Origin: Phycisphaerales bacterium
GTDB lineage: Bacteria; Planctomycetota; Phycisphaerae; Phycisphaerales; UBA1924
Reading direction: 5' to 3'
Assembly: GCA_030680655.1 (NCBI GenBank)
Contig: JAUXUZ010000130.1
Location: 1 to 13,801 of the forward strand
DNA: 13,801 nt
The notes below the pieces were generated by a model. The model saw only the letters and a program-made list of their open reading frames with translations. It was not told where the DNA came from and ran no database searches. Positions within the stretch are counted from its first letter, which is position 1, and the number at the start of each line of letters is the position of its first letter. Of the stretch, positions 13,524 to 13,801 are shown one piece after another. Position numbers and translations under genes: made by a program.

Positions 13524-13801
13524 TGTCCACTCCTTTCGCTTCCGCACGAATAAACTCGACCTTGGCGTCAGTCAGTTCAAAACAAATCGATTCCTGCTTA
13601 AACAGCTTGCAGTATTTCTTTGCCAATTTTTTCACGAGGGTGACTTGCTCATCCTTTTCCACGGGTACCCAGATCTTCAAGAGCTTCTCCGACCGCTTTT
13701 GCCCATCGTCCATCCGATACTCACCATCCACGACGCCGTCGATGGTCGATCCTCCGAAGTGTTCGAAGAGATCTGCTCGGACCTCGGCGAGAGACTCCGG
13801 C
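13516..13801 (-). CDS. Hypothetical 'FGG' protein, 5' end outside window
   Basis: The open frame runs from TAA at 13516 through the right edge without a stop, so the start is not seen. The visible 95 codons encode LAEVRADLFEHFGGSTIDG, then a polar turn, KLLKIWVPVEKDEQ, a Lys-rich helix and KQESICFELTDAKVEFI. The line 'L...R..L...FGG.T', a later 'D..VVE/KIW.P', a helix and a terminal 'F.QE.I' recalls a family of small hypothetical proteins, about 90-110 residues long, seen in many bacteria. I know no function for it. A GTG at 13731 could start a 71-residue form, but it would cut the conserved FGG part. Its stop overlaps the nuclease gene start by 8 bp, so the two are translationally coupled. 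Confidence 0.72.
   Translation of the reverse strand, partial: PESLAEVRADLFEHFGGSTIDGVVDGEYRMDDGQKRSEKLLKIWVPVEKDEQVTLVKKLAKKYCKLFKQESICFELTDAKVEFIRAEAKGVDNE
13530..13534 (-). promoter_or_regulatory. Ribosome binding site that sets the nuclease start
   Basis: The minus strand reads AGGAG, 6 nt before ATG 13523. This site rules out the GTG at 13547 as start, because that reading would turn the ribosome site into codons. The site lies inside the last codons of the upstream gene, as expected for coupled translation. Confidence 0.75.

Noticed and set aside
1..13801. CRISPR array, integrase, transposase or toxin-antitoxin pair
   Set aside because: I looked for regularly spaced repeats, recombinase motifs and classic HicA/HicB pairs and saw none. 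The HicB-type motif lies inside the nuclease protein, with no HicA gene next to it.

Overview
The window looks like chromosome of a high-GC planctomycete-type bacterium, most likely of the Phycisphaerae group. This placement is inference. It rests on the very GC-rich left part, on a run of poorly characterised proteins of planctomycete style (an RDD membrane protein, a C-x2-TGR protein, a four-cysteine mini-protein, a TraB-fold protein carrying a pseudopilin-like insert), and on a short intergenic repeat of a kind I associate, from memory only, with planctomycete genomes. No ribosomal or other phylogenetic marker is present.

Layout. Positions 102-173 hold a tRNA-Thr(CGU) on the minus strand with its own well-formed promoter. 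Positions 255-9208 form one long minus-strand gene train of eight genes. In transcription order these are an alpha/beta hydrolase, a four-cysteine small protein, a C-x2-TGR protein, a lipoprotein, an RDD-family membrane protein, a large TPR membrane protein, a FlgN-like helical protein and a soluble NtrB-type histidine kinase. Most gaps are 4-bp overlaps or less than 75 bp, so an operon is likely. Most products appear to be envelope proteins, and the last two suggest a flagellar or regulatory link, but no shared pathway can be proven. Divergent from this train, at 9374-10717 on the plus strand, is a secreted TraB/TIKI-fold protein with an inserted GspG-like domain.

Positions 10718-11031 are a gene-free junction with a candidate dispersed repeat and several hairpins. 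To its right the base composition changes sharply, from about 70% GC to about 50% by eye, and stays low to the window end. This right part is a compact minus-strand cassette of four overlapping or closely spaced genes. In order they are a 5'-truncated 'FGG' hypothetical protein, a nuclease-like protein (HicB/Arc-type DNA-binding motif, a duplicated middle domain, a C-terminal GIY-YIG domain), a D12-class (Dam-like) adenine DNA methyltransferase, and a small HExxH zinc-peptidase-like protein.

The most interesting candidate system is this last cassette. A DNA-binding GIY-YIG protein is overlapped by a DNA adenine methyltransferase and followed by a putative metalloprotease, in sequence that looks acquired. 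It could be a new form of restriction-modification or a related defence module. A second unusual object is the TraB protein with the pseudopilin-like insert.
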